Positions 1 through 7,142 of a stretch of DNA of 9,232 nt are shown here, piece by piece. Made by a program: the position numbers and the translations under genes. Each line of letters opens with the position of its first letter. The first letter of the stretch is position 1. This stretch comes from Pontiella desulfatans (GTDB lineage: Bacteria > Verrucomicrobiota > Kiritimatiellia > Kiritimatiellales > Pontiellaceae): assembly GCA_029287275.1 (NCBI GenBank), contig JARFRL010000198.1, positions 1 through 9,232 of the forward strand. The letters are read 5' to 3'. The notes beneath the pieces are model-generated. The model did no database searches and was not told the DNA's origin. It was given only the letters and a program-made list of their open reading frames with translations.

Positions 1-2
1 TT

Positions 3-767
3 TCTGAGCGGGAGGAAAATCGGGCCACGGCGCATGAGGCAATAGCAGCGAATCCGGTATCTCGCGAGGAACTCCTAAATAGATTCGAGTTCGCGCGAGA
101 TCGAATCAATTCTGAAGACTGGAGTCCTTCCAGCACCCGCCTTGCGGACATGGTTTCTCCTGAGGTCGCAGTCGCCACCGCGACACGGCATATCACGTCA
201 TCATGCAGTAGCAATAAGCCAGACGTCTTTTGGGTGGATGATATCTATATTGTAAGGTTCTTCCTCCATCCAAATCCTTTTTTGGCCGGTAAAATCCCGA
301 GTCTTGATGCTGGGATATATGCTCGGACTGGGGAATGTTTCATTGGTCATCGGGGCGGGGGCGGAGTTATTCGAATCAACATCAGGAAGGAAACGGGCGC
401 CGCCAACGCGGAGGACGCGGCGAAATACAAAGAGAGGTTTTTGCAAGGCGCCAAGACCTTGGGACAAAATATATTCTATGGCCGCGAGTGGGAGTCGGAA
501 GCACAACCAAAGATGATCTCCAAAGAAGACGCCTTGGCCGTCGCGAAACGCGTCATCGAGGAGCGCGATTATGACCGCGCCGCGGAACCATTGGTATTGC
601 TGGTCGACGACCTATATATCGTGGCCTTCTGGAAGCCGGACCGGGAGAAACTCGCTGATTTTGACACCACCTATGATTCCCGCGTTGGAATCGACGCGTA
701 CACAGGAGAGTTCATCGCGATGGAAACCACGCGCGGAAAGCGGAAAACGATCCACGGAGTGGAATAA
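3..767 (+). CDS. Unrecognised protein with two tandem modules, 5' end outside the window
   Basis: I do not recognise this protein. The frame is open from position 3 to the TAA at 765-767. The first Met (ATG at 150) has no Shine-Dalgarno in front, and 49 sense codons precede it with no stop and no ATG, GTG or TTG, so the true start is probably left of the window. If ATG 150 is used, the protein is 205 residues. Numbering from that Met, residues 1-66 and 122-191 are two copies of one module. Each has an M-[VI]-S-x-E opening with an Ala/Val-rich helix, a V-D-D-[IL]-Y-I-V strand, and an A-x-T-G-E turn followed by a hydrophobic strand. The helix-strand-'TGE' pattern is reminiscent of PepSY-type domains, but that is a weak guess. 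No signal peptide or membrane segment is visible in the part present. The next gene starts 110 bases downstream on the same strand. Confidence 0.7.
   Translation, partial: SEREENRATAHEAIAANPVSREELLNRFEFARDRINSEDWSPSSTRLADMVSPEVAVATATRHITSSCSSNKPDVFWVDDIYIVRFFLHPNPFLAGKIPSLDAGIYARTGECFIGHRGGGGVIRINIRKETGAANAEDAAKYKERFLQGAKTLGQNIFYGREWESEAQPKMISKEDALAVAKRVIEERDYDRAAEPLVLLVDDLYIVAFWKPDREKLADFDTTYDSRVGIDAYTGEFIAMETTRGKRKTIHGVE
150..347 (+). repeat. Protein-level repeat, copy 1 of the tandem module
   Basis: This copy encodes residues 1-66 counted from ATG 150. It aligns with the segment at 513-722 through W-V-D-D-I-Y-I-V (residues 28-35) and A-R-T-G-E (58-62). Resemblance is at the protein level only. 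The DNA has diverged, so this is an old duplication. Confidence 0.6.
513..722 (+). repeat. Protein-level repeat, copy 2 of the tandem module
   Basis: This copy encodes residues 122-191 counted from ATG 150. It carries L-V-D-D-L-Y-I-V (residues 151-158) and A-Y-T-G-E (183-187), matching the same places in copy 1 in the same order. The copies are separated by about 55 residues of charged linker. Confidence 0.6.
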
Positions 768-867
768 ACACGATAGACAAAGAATCCTCCCTCACGCGCG
801 TTTCCCACATGTCAAAAGGTTTGCCCGAAGCGCCTCGCGCGGGTACGTTTCGATCAGTTTTTATCAT

Positions 868-872
868 GGAGA
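868..872 (+). promoter_or_regulatory. Shine-Dalgarno GGAGA for ATG 878
   Basis: GGAGA lies five bases before ATG 878, a normal position for a ribosome-binding site. It decides the start of the DUF3857 gene: the ATG it serves opens a signal-peptide-like reading frame in phase with the long downstream frame. GTG 1022, the first codon of the uninterrupted frame, has no purine-rich sequence in front of it. Confidence 0.6.
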
Positions 873-877
873 CCTGT

Positions 878-1021
878 ATGAAAAGTATTGCTCGCGTCGG
901 CTAGTAGATTCTCGTTTGCCTTGCCACCCTCCCCCTCTCCGCCAAGGAGTTTCTCGATCTGGAGGACATCAAGGAACAGGCCGCCGCGGCGACCGCCGAG
1001 AAGTATCCCGACTCCGACGAC
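878..1021 (+). pseudogene. 5' end of the DUF3857 gene: signal peptide broken by tandem TAG codons
   Basis: Reading from ATG 878 gives MKSIARVG, then TAG (902-904) and TAG (905-907), then ILVCLATLPLSA followed by K-E-F-L-D-L-E-D. This continues without a phase change into the long frame that is open from 908 to 4636. Ignoring the two stops, it is a textbook Sec signal peptide: a basic n-region (Lys2, Arg6), a hydrophobic core, and a signal peptidase I site of L-S-A type. The residues just before 1022 (E-K-Y-P-D-S-D-D) are typical of the beginning of DUF3857 proteins, so this segment belongs to the gene. The stops could be nonsense mutations, for example TTG-TTG changed to TAG-TAG, or a sequence error. 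Programmed readthrough is less likely, because two adjacent ambers would both need suppression and other genes here end in TAG. Confidence 0.7.
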
Positions 1022-2857
1022 GTGCTGATCGACGACTTCATCCAAACCGAATACCAGATCGACGGGACCTACGAGTCGTGGGACGACACCGTCGTCAAAG
1101 TCCTGACCGAGAAGGGAAAGCGCGACAACCGGACCATTTCGTTGGGATTCGACGTCGCGTACGGCACGAACTATTTCGCCCGTGTTCAGATCATCAAGCC
1201 CGACGGCGCGGTCGTGGAAATCGATCCCGTCGCGAACAGCAAGGTGATGGTCGACTCGAGCCAGATGAGCGCGAACATCTACAACCCGAACTCCAAAACG
1301 CTCAACCTATCCATTCCGGGCTTGGAAGTAGGCGACGCGCTGCGCTACGTCATTCACCGCGTCCGCCACAAAACGGTCATCCCCGACGCCTTCAGCGACT
1401 ACCAGGTTTTCGAGCACACCAGCCCCATGGAACGGACCACCTATCAGATCATCGCGCCGAAGGAACGCCCGCTCGTCAAGGTCGCGCTCAAAGACGAAAT
1501 TCCGGGCACGGTGAAATACAGCGAATTGAAAACCGAGCAAAGCGATAAGATCGTCTACACGTGGGAAGTCGCCAACGTGCCGCGCATGTTCGACGAGCCC
1601 GACATGCCGACGCGCCACACGGTCGTTCAGCGTCTGCTCGTCAGCACCATGGAAACCTGGGAGGACCTTTCCACGTGGTACTGGGACCTCTGCCTGCCGC
1701 GGCTCGAGCCGTCGCCCGAAATGGAGGTGAAGGCCAACGAGCTCGTCGCGGACGCGACCAACACGCTGGACAAGATCAACGCGATCTTCAACTTCGTCTC
1801 GCAGGACATCCGCTACATGGGCATCACCACCGAGGACGAGGCGCCGGGCTATGAGCCGCACGACGTCAGCATGACCTTCTCCAACCGCTACGGCGTCTGC
1901 CGCGACAAGGCCGCCCTGCTCGCCTCCATGCTGCGGATCGTCGACGTCGAGGCGTTCCCTGTCATCATCATGGCCGGCCCGAAAAAAGACGAGGAGGTGC
2001 CGCAGCCCTTCTTCAACCACGCCGTCACCGCGGCGCTGGGCGACGATGGCGAATATATTCTGATGGACTCCACCGACGAGAACACGAAAGATATCTTCCC
2101 GACCTATCTGCAGAACATGAGCTACATCGTGGCGCGGCCCGAGGGCGAAACGCTGCTCACCTCGCCGATCATTCCCGCGGACGACAACCTGCTCAAGATC
2201 ACCTCCACCGGATCGCTCGACCCAGCCGGCGATCTGAAAGCCGAAAGCACGCTGGTTTTCGAGGGCATCAACGACACCGTCTACCGCGGCTATTTCTCCA
2301 AAATCAAGCCCGAGGAGCGGCGCCGCTTCTTCGAGGGGCACATCAAGCGCTCCATGCCGACCGCGGAGATCCAGTCGGTGGAAATCCTGCCCGCGGAGCT
2401 GCGCGACACGACCCGGCCCTTGACCGTCAAGCTGTCTTATTCCGCGGCGAACCTGCTGATCGAAGGCGAACAAAACAAGATGCTCTCGCTGCCGCGGCTC
2501 GGCGTCTCGCTGGGCTACGCCAACTTCCTCATCGGCCAGACCGGGCTGGAGGAACGACAATATCCGCTCTACACCCGCATGACCGCGGGGATTCGGGAAA
2601 CCCTTGAGCTCGAAGTCCCCGCCGACCTCGGCGCGATCAACATCCCCGACTACAAGACCATCGACAACGACGAGCTGACGTGGAGCGTTCAGATCGCCCT
2701 GAACGCCGGATCGCTCGTCGCGACGAACACCTTCCTGATGAACGCGGTGGAATTCACGCCGGAACACTATCTGGTGCTCAAGGACAACCTGAAGGACATC
2801 GAATACAACCTGCGCAAGAAACTGATCCTCGATCGCCCCGCGGCCGAAGAAGCGGTT
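1013..2857 (+). repeat. Internal duplication, copy 1 (active-site copy)
   Basis: This copy codes for the first DUF3857-transglutaminase unit. It begins three codons before GTG 1022, with S-D-D-V-L aligning to S-D-V-R-V-L at the start of copy 2. Landmarks shared in order are [KL]-P-D-G-[AS]-V, [IL]-P-G-[LV]-E-[VI]-G, Q-V-F followed by a P-[MI]-[ED]-R motif, R-Y-G, and a C-terminal stretch before L-I-L. Confidence 0.7.
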
Positions 2858-4636
2858 GAATCCGACGTGCGGGTCCTCGAACGCGACATCAACATCGTAC
2901 TGGAGGACCGGAGCAATTGGACGGAAACCCAGCGCTCGAAGATCGAGATACTGACCTACGCGGGCAAGAAGAACAATTCCGAGATCAAGCTCAGCTACAA
3001 TCCCGCGTGGCAAAACATCGAGCTGACGCGGGCGAAAGTCACCCTGCCCGATGGTTCGGTGAAAGAACTGGGCGAGGACGAGCTGAACCTGATGGACGCT
3101 AGTTGGGTGGCGTCCGCGCCGCGCTATCCCGCCGAGAAGATCCTCGTCGCGAACCTGCCCGGCGTTGAAATCGGCGGCGTGTTGGAATACGAATTCGTCT
3201 CGACCGTCAAAGGCAAGCCGTTCTTCTCCACCACGCAGGTGTTCAACGGGCATGAACCGATCGACCGCAAAACCTTCACGATCTCCGCGCCGGAAGGGCT
3301 GGACCTGAAGATCCGCGACTCGGGAATCAACGAGACTCGGACCGCGACGAACGGAACCATCACCCACGTCTGGACCGCGGAGAATCAGCCCGCGGTGAAA
3401 CAGGAGGAATCGTTGCCCGCGTGGCACACCTTCAATCCCGCCGTGTTTATTTCCACCACCGACTGGAAAAGCCACGCCGACGCCGTGCTCGAACACCTGA
3501 CCGCCGCGACGAAGGATCAGCCGAAAACCGAGGCCCTCGCGAAAAGCCTGACGGACGGCGTCCGCGGCGAAACCGAGAAGGCGACCATCCTGCGCGACTG
3601 GGTCGCGATGAACATCCGGCCCGCGGGCCCCGGCCTCGCGAGTCTTCCGCTTTCGGCGATCTCGGCGGCGGACGTCACGCTGGCGGATCGCTACGGCAAC
3701 CGCTCGGATCGCATGGTGTTCCTGCATTCGCTGCTGAAAGCCGCGGGGCTCAAGCCGAAGTTCATTCTCTCCGGCGGCGTGTCGTTGATTCCGGAAGAAG
3801 CGGAACCCAAGCTCGCCATCCCGGCGCGGTCCGCCTTCAGCTCCGTGCTGGTTCAGATCGACGTTGACGGCGAAACCATCTACATGAGCGGCGCCTCGCA
3901 ATACGCGGAGCTCGGCGCGTCCAACTACGACAAGCGGCCGATGCTCGATCTGGAAACCGGCGCGATTGGAACCATCCGCGTCGCGCCCAACAAGGAAAAC
4001 CGCGCGCGGAGCGCGAGCGAGATGAGCGTCGCCGCGGACGGCCAGGTTGGCATGACCCAAATCACCACCTCGCGCGGCACGGCGTACGAAGGCTTTCACC
4101 AGGGATACGCCGAGATCACGCCGGAAAAACGCCGCCGCCACTATCTCGAAATCGTTTCCGGCGTTTCGCAGTCCGCCAAGGCCGCCTCGGAGCTGATCAC
4201 CGACTACGAAACCTATCCCGGGCGGATGGAGTATTCCGTGGTGGCCGATCGCTACGCGGTGGTCGATGGCGACTATCTCTACTTCGTGATTCCCAACGAT
4301 TTGGGCGGACTGCTCCAATACCGCTCCAACGAGCGGACGCTGCCCCTCGCCTGGAGCGGCCACGTGGACCTCGTCAGCGAACAAAACATCGTCCTGCCCG
4401 ACGGCTACGAACCGGTCATCACCCCAACGGATTTCTCGTGGCAGGCGCCCAACGGCGCGGGCATGATCGAGATCGCGGTGGATTATTCCGAACGCGCCAA
4501 CGCGATCAGCGTGACGCGCATGGCCGACCTCAAACCCGCGCTCATCGAAGCGGAGGACTTTCCGGCCATCATCGAGGCCGCGAAAACGCTCGCTCATCCC
4601 GACACCCGAACCATTCTGCTAAAGAAGACCAAATAG
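1022..4636 (+). CDS. DUF3857 / transglutaminase-like protein with full-length internal duplication
   Basis: This is the uninterrupted part (1204 residues) of a large protein of the DUF3857 (PF12969) plus transglutaminase-core (PF01841) type, typically exported in Gram-negative bacteria. The protein is duplicated end to end. Half 1 is residues 1 to about 612: DUF3857-like beta region to about 200, transglutaminase core about 245-360, then a C-terminal beta region. Half 2 is about 614-1204 in the same order. Half 1 has a complete triad: Cys293 in R-Y-G-V-C-R-D-K, His333 in F-F-N-H-A-V, Asp349 in L-M-D-S-T-D-E. In half 2 the matching residues are Arg894 (R-Y-G-N-R-S-D-R), Ser941 and Ser956, so that copy should be catalytically dead. 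GTG 1022 is unlikely to be the natural start: it lies inside the first repeat, lacks a Shine-Dalgarno, and sits behind an in-phase signal peptide broken by two TAG codons. The substrate is unknown; a periplasmic or surface peptidase/transglutaminase role is inferred from the family. Confidence 0.85.
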   Translation: MLIDDFIQTEYQIDGTYESWDDTVVKVLTEKGKRDNRTISLGFDVAYGTNYFARVQIIKPDGAVVEIDPVANSKVMVDSSQMSANIYNPNSKTLNLSIPGLEVGDALRYVIHRVRHKTVIPDAFSDYQVFEHTSPMERTTYQIIAPKERPLVKVALKDEIPGTVKYSELKTEQSDKIVYTWEVANVPRMFDEPDMPTRHTVVQRLLVSTMETWEDLSTWYWDLCLPRLEPSPEMEVKANELVADATNTLDKINAIFNFVSQDIRYMGITTEDEAPGYEPHDVSMTFSNRYGVCRDKAALLASMLRIVDVEAFPVIIMAGPKKDEEVPQPFFNHAVTAALGDDGEYILMDSTDENTKDIFPTYLQNMSYIVARPEGETLLTSPIIPADDNLLKITSTGSLDPAGDLKAESTLVFEGINDTVYRGYFSKIKPEERRRFFEGHIKRSMPTAEIQSVEILPAELRDTTRPLTVKLSYSAANLLIEGEQNKMLSLPRLGVSLGYANFLIGQTGLEERQYPLYTRMTAGIRETLELEVPADLGAINIPDYKTIDNDELTWSVQIALNAGSLVATNTFLMNAVEFTPEHYLVLKDNLKDIEYNLRKKLILDRPAAEEAVESDVRVLERDINIVLEDRSNWTETQRSKIEILTYAGKKNNSEIKLSYNPAWQNIELTRAKVTLPDGSVKELGEDELNLMDASWVASAPRYPAEKILVANLPGVEIGGVLEYEFVSTVKGKPFFSTTQVFNGHEPIDRKTFTISAPEGLDLKIRDSGINETRTATNGTITHVWTAENQPAVKQEESLPAWHTFNPAVFISTTDWKSHADAVLEHLTAATKDQPKTEALAKSLTDGVRGETEKATILRDWVAMNIRPAGPGLASLPLSAISAADVTLADRYGNRSDRMVFLHSLLKAAGLKPKFILSGGVSLIPEEAEPKLAIPARSAFSSVLVQIDVDGETIYMSGASQYAELGASNYDKRPMLDLETGAIGTIRVAPNKENRARSASEMSVAADGQVGMTQITTSRGTAYEGFHQGYAEITPEKRRRHYLEIVSGVSQSAKAASELITDYETYPGRMEYSVVADRYAVVDGDYLYFVIPNDLGGLLQYRSNERTLPLAWSGHVDLVSEQNIVLPDGYEPVITPTDFSWQAPNGAGMIEIAVDYSERANAISVTRMADLKPALIEAEDFPAIIEAAKTLAHPDTRTILLKKTK
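2861..4633 (+). repeat. Internal duplication, copy 2 (dead transglutaminase copy)
   Basis: This copy codes for the second unit, residues 614-1204 of the long frame. It is collinear with copy 1 through the same landmarks but carries Arg894, Ser941 and Ser956 in place of the Cys-His-Asp triad. Identity between halves is low by eye, so the duplication is ancient. Confidence 0.7.
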
Positions 4637-4689
4637 CGTGTAATTTCTCCCTTCGCGCGACGAACCCCCGTCAAACAAAGGAGAAGCAC

Positions 4690-5241
4690 ATGAACCCGAT
4701 CATCATGCTATGCGCCGCGCTGGTCGCCCTACCCGCGGCGGGACTGGCCTACGAAAAGGCGTTCGAGGGGACCAAACCGCGCGTCATCGAGGTGAAGTCG
4801 ATTCCCGAACGAACGCTGATCGTCGCGCACCGCGGCGGGAGCTATTTCGAAGCGAACAACTCCATGTTCGGCAAGCTCTTCCGCTACATCAAGGACAACG
4901 ATGTTTCCATGACCGTGCCCGTCAAGGCCGACATCGACCCCGGACGGATGTATTTCTACGTGGGCGAAAAGGACCTCGGCAAAGACCTGCGAGACACCGA
5001 CTCCGTCAAGGTGATCATCGAGCCCGCGCGCCGCGTGCTGAGCATCGGCGTCCGCGGCGGTTACTCGGAAAATAATTTTGAGCAAGCCCGCGAAAAACTG
5101 TTTGATCATCTCGCCGCCTCCGAAGAGTGGAGGAAGAGCGGCGCGGCCTACGCCATTTTTTGGAACGGGCCCTACGTGCCGGCGCTCATGAAACGATTCG
5201 AGGTTCACGTGCCGGTCGAACCCAAGGAAAAGGATGATTAG
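4690..5241 (+). CDS. Exported SOUL family heme-binding protein
   Basis: This 183-residue protein resembles the SOUL/HEBP heme-binding family (PF04832), whose members bind heme or other tetrapyrroles non-covalently. It opens with a Sec signal peptide: a hydrophobic run over residues 3-19 and likely cleavage after G-L-A at residue 20, so the mature protein should be periplasmic. The family hallmark S-M-T-V-P-V is at residues 73-78, preceded by the usual Y-F-E-A-N-N-S-M-F-G-K-L-F-R-Y-I block (52-67). The C-terminal region has the expected R-F-E-V-H-V-P-V ending (170-177). The start is well supported by AGGAG at 4679-4683, six bases before ATG 4690. It follows the DUF3857 gene by 53 bases and is followed after 3 bases by the amidotransferase gene, so co-transcription with both is likely. 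No iron-uptake or heme-synthesis gene is nearby, so its ligand and purpose here remain inference. Confidence 0.85.
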   Translation: MNPIIMLCAALVALPAAGLAYEKAFEGTKPRVIEVKSIPERTLIVAHRGGSYFEANNSMFGKLFRYIKDNDVSMTVPVKADIDPGRMYFYVGEKDLGKDLRDTDSVKVIIEPARRVLSIGVRGGYSENNFEQAREKLFDHLAASEEWRKSGAAYAIFWNGPYVPALMKRFEVHVPVEPKEKDD

Positions 5242-5244
5242 CGG

Positions 5245-5916
5245 ATGAGATTGCACTGGTTGCGCCATGTTCCCTTCGAGGGCTTGGGATACATCGAGGA
5301 ATGGGCCAACGAGCGCGACGCGACGATTACCCAAACCAGACTATGCGACAATGAACCTCTACCGGAGCTCGAGCGCTTCGACTGGCTGATCGTCATGGGT
5401 GGTCCCATGGGGATTCACGACCACGAAGAGCATCCCTGGCTCCCTGCGGAAAAGGAATTCATCAAGGCCGCGATCGACGCCGGAAAAACCGTCGTCGGAA
5501 TCTGTTTGGGCGCGCAGCTCATGGCGGACGCGCTGGGCGCGAACGTTTATCCCGGCCCCGAAAAGGAAATCGGCTGGTTCCCCATTCGCCGATCCCCCGG
5601 CGCGCCCGCGCTGATTCCGGAGGAGCTGACCGTATTCCATTGGCACGGCGACACGTTCGAGATTCCCGACGGCGCCGTCGAGCTCGCGAAGAGCGCGCCC
5701 GGAATCAATCAGGGTTTCGTCTACAAGAACACCGCCGTCGCGCTTCAGTTCCACATGGAAACCACGGAAGCGAGCATGGAAGCCCTGCTCGAGCAATGCG
5801 CTCACGAACTCGTCGACGCGCCCTACATCCAAACCGCGGAGCAAGCGCGCGCGGGACTCGCCCACATCGCGATCGTCAACGCCGCCATGAAGCGGTTGCT
5901 CGATTCGTTGCTCTAA
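5245..5916 (+). CDS. Class I glutamine amidotransferase (GMP synthase-like domain protein)
   Basis: This 223-residue protein is a stand-alone class I glutamine amidotransferase domain (PF00117) of the sort often named 'GMP synthase-like'. Family members remove the gamma-amide of glutamine, or a related gamma-glutamyl bond, using a Cys-His-Glu triad. All parts are visible: G-G-P-M-G oxyanion region at residues 52-56, nucleophile Cys87 in G-I-C-L-G-A-Q, and His170 with Glu172 in Q-F-H-M-E. There is no signal peptide, so it is cytoplasmic. No ATP-pyrophosphatase domain follows, so it is not GuaA itself. ATG 5245 lies three bases after the TAG of the SOUL gene, with AGGA at 5231-5234 inside that gene, which suggests coupled translation. 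The acceptor substrate or partner subunit is unknown. Confidence 0.85.
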   Translation: MRLHWLRHVPFEGLGYIEEWANERDATITQTRLCDNEPLPELERFDWLIVMGGPMGIHDHEEHPWLPAEKEFIKAAIDAGKTVVGICLGAQLMADALGANVYPGPEKEIGWFPIRRSPGAPALIPEELTVFHWHGDTFEIPDGAVELAKSAPGINQGFVYKNTAVALQFHMETTEASMEALLEQCAHELVDAPYIQTAEQARAGLAHIAIVNAAMKRLLDSLL

Positions 5917-5935
5917 AATACTGCCGGAACCGCCA

Positions 5936-5964
5936 TTGACGTTTAACGCCCGTATTGTTACCTT
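5936..5964 (+). promoter_or_regulatory. Putative sigma-70-like promoter of the oxidoreductase pair
   Basis: TTGACG (5936-5941, five of six matches to the -35 consensus) is followed after 17 bases by TACCTT (5959-5964, three of six matches to the -10 consensus, keeping the key T, A and final T). Transcription would begin near 5971, leaving a leader of about 16 bases before ATG 5987. The segment lies in the 70-base gap after the amidotransferase stop and is locally AT-richer than the flanking genes. This is a match by eye only. Confidence 0.4.
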
Positions 5965-5986
5965 AGATGACAAATTGAGAGGGTTT

Positions 5987-7132
5987 ATGAAATTTGGCAT
6001 CATTGGACTCGGCAATATCGGCCGGATACACGCGAAAAACATTCAAGACGGATTGATCGAAGGCGCGGAGCTCGTCGCGGTCGCGAACCAGCCGATCGAG
6101 TCGATGGACGACTTCAAGCAACAAGGAATCGCCTGTTTCGGGGACGCCGCGGAGCTGATTGAATCGGGGCTGTGCGACGCGGTCATCGTGGCGTTGCCGA
6201 CGCATTTGCACGCGCCCATCGGCATCGCGGCGTTGGAAGCCGGAACGCATTTGATCATGGAAAAGCCCCTCGCCTGCCACAAAGCCGAGGGCGAACGAAT
6301 TTTGGCGGCGCGCCAGCGCGACGATCAGCTGGTGTCGCTCATGATGAATCAACGCGCGCATCCGTGCTACGTGAAGATCAAGGACTGGATCGACGCGGGC
6401 GAACTGGGCGAGCTCCAACGCGTGTCGTGGACGATGACCAATTGGTTCCGCCCGGAGATCTATTACCAGTCGAGCCCGTGGCGCGCGACCTGGAAAGGCG
6501 AAGGCGGCGGCGTTTTGATGAACCAGTGCCCGCACAACATCGACGTGCTGCAGTGGCTCGTGGGCATGCCCTCCTCCATCCGCGCCAACTGCTCGTTCGG
6601 CAAATACCACGACATCGAGGTCGAGGACGAAGTCAGCGCGTATTTTGAATTCGCCAACGGCGCGACCGGCCAGTTCACGGCCAGCACGGGCGAAGCGCCC
6701 GGCACCAACCGCTTGGAAATCGTCGGCGACCAAGGAACCATCCTCACCGACGGCGCGGAGGTGACGTTGATTCGCAACAGCGAATCGGTCGCCGCGTACA
6801 GCCGCGCCACCGACGAAATGTTCGGCGCGCCCGAGACCACCGAAGAGGTTTTCAAACCCGGCGCCGCGGTCAACCAGCACGCCGCGATTCTCGACAACTT
6901 CGTGAAGGCGGCGAACGGCGAGGCCGAGCTGATCGCTCCCGCGGCGGACGGCCTCAACTCGCTGGAGCTCGCGGGCGCCATGATTTATTCCACGTGGATC
7001 GACGACACCGTCAAGTTGCCGCTGGACGCGGCGGCCTACGAAGCCGCGCTGGCCGAGCGCATCGCCGAATCCAAACCGCGCGCGGTCATTCAAACCGCCG
7101 CGAAAGTCGACATGTCGAAATCCTACCGATAG
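5987..7132 (+). CDS. Gfo/Idh/MocA family NAD(P)-dependent oxidoreductase
   Basis: This 381-residue cytoplasmic oxidoreductase belongs to the Gfo/Idh/MocA family (PF01408 N-terminal Rossmann domain plus a C-terminal alpha/beta domain). The family oxidises hydroxyl groups of sugars, inositols and sugar acids. Visible motifs are the dinucleotide loop G-L-G-N-I-G (residues 7-12), E-K-P at 92-94 with the conserved Lys93, and G-G-G-V-L-M-N-Q-C-P-H-N-I-D with the probable catalytic pair His183 and Asp186. The motif set looks intact. ATG 5987 is chosen because it puts the beta-strand M-K-F-G-I-I-G at the N-terminus as in the family and has a purine-rich G-A-G-A-G-G-G upstream. The same frame opens 17 codons earlier at TTG 5936, but that TTG falls in the likely -35 box. 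A second family member follows 10 bases after its stop, indicating an operon. The substrate cannot be deduced. Confidence 0.9.
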   Translation: MKFGIIGLGNIGRIHAKNIQDGLIEGAELVAVANQPIESMDDFKQQGIACFGDAAELIESGLCDAVIVALPTHLHAPIGIAALEAGTHLIMEKPLACHKAEGERILAARQRDDQLVSLMMNQRAHPCYVKIKDWIDAGELGELQRVSWTMTNWFRPEIYYQSSPWRATWKGEGGGVLMNQCPHNIDVLQWLVGMPSSIRANCSFGKYHDIEVEDEVSAYFEFANGATGQFTASTGEAPGTNRLEIVGDQGTILTDGAEVTLIRNSESVAAYSRATDEMFGAPETTEEVFKPGAAVNQHAAILDNFVKAANGEAELIAPAADGLNSLELAGAMIYSTWIDDTVKLPLDAAAYEAALAERIAESKPRAVIQTAAKVDMSKSYR

Positions 7133-7142
7133 AAAGCCGTTC

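Noticed and set aside
821..845. Imperfect CCCG...CGGG inverted repeat after the first gene as a terminator
   Set aside because: The stem is short with alternative pairings, and no T-tract follows it closely.
821..849. TTGCCC-N17-TACGTT as a promoter for the DUF3857 gene
   Set aside because: Spacing is right but only 4/6 and 3/6 consensus matches, which is near chance in this length of sequence; recorded but not called.
902..907. TAG as a reassigned sense codon in this genome
   Set aside because: The DUF3857, SOUL and first oxidoreductase genes all end naturally at TAG where homologues would be expected to end. Reading through 4636 would run the large protein into the next gene's ribosome site.
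878..910. MKSIARVG-stop as a regulatory leader peptide or attenuator
   Set aside because: The peptide has no run of regulatory codons, there is no hairpin plus T-tract after it, and the downstream in-phase signal core explains it better as the start of the main gene.
571..1548. Plus-strand frame of 325 codons bridging the first gene and the DUF3857 gene
   Set aside because: Arg-rich, low-complexity translation in a different frame from two better-supported genes, with no motif and no ribosome-binding site. It also does not supply the hydrophobic signal core.
1307..4597. Very long open frame (1096 codons) on the minus strand opposite the DUF3857 gene
   Set aside because: Its composition is Arg/Gly/Asp/Val-rich with no family motif, and it is exactly antisense to a gene with clear domains. 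GC-rich codon bias removes stop codons from the antisense frame.
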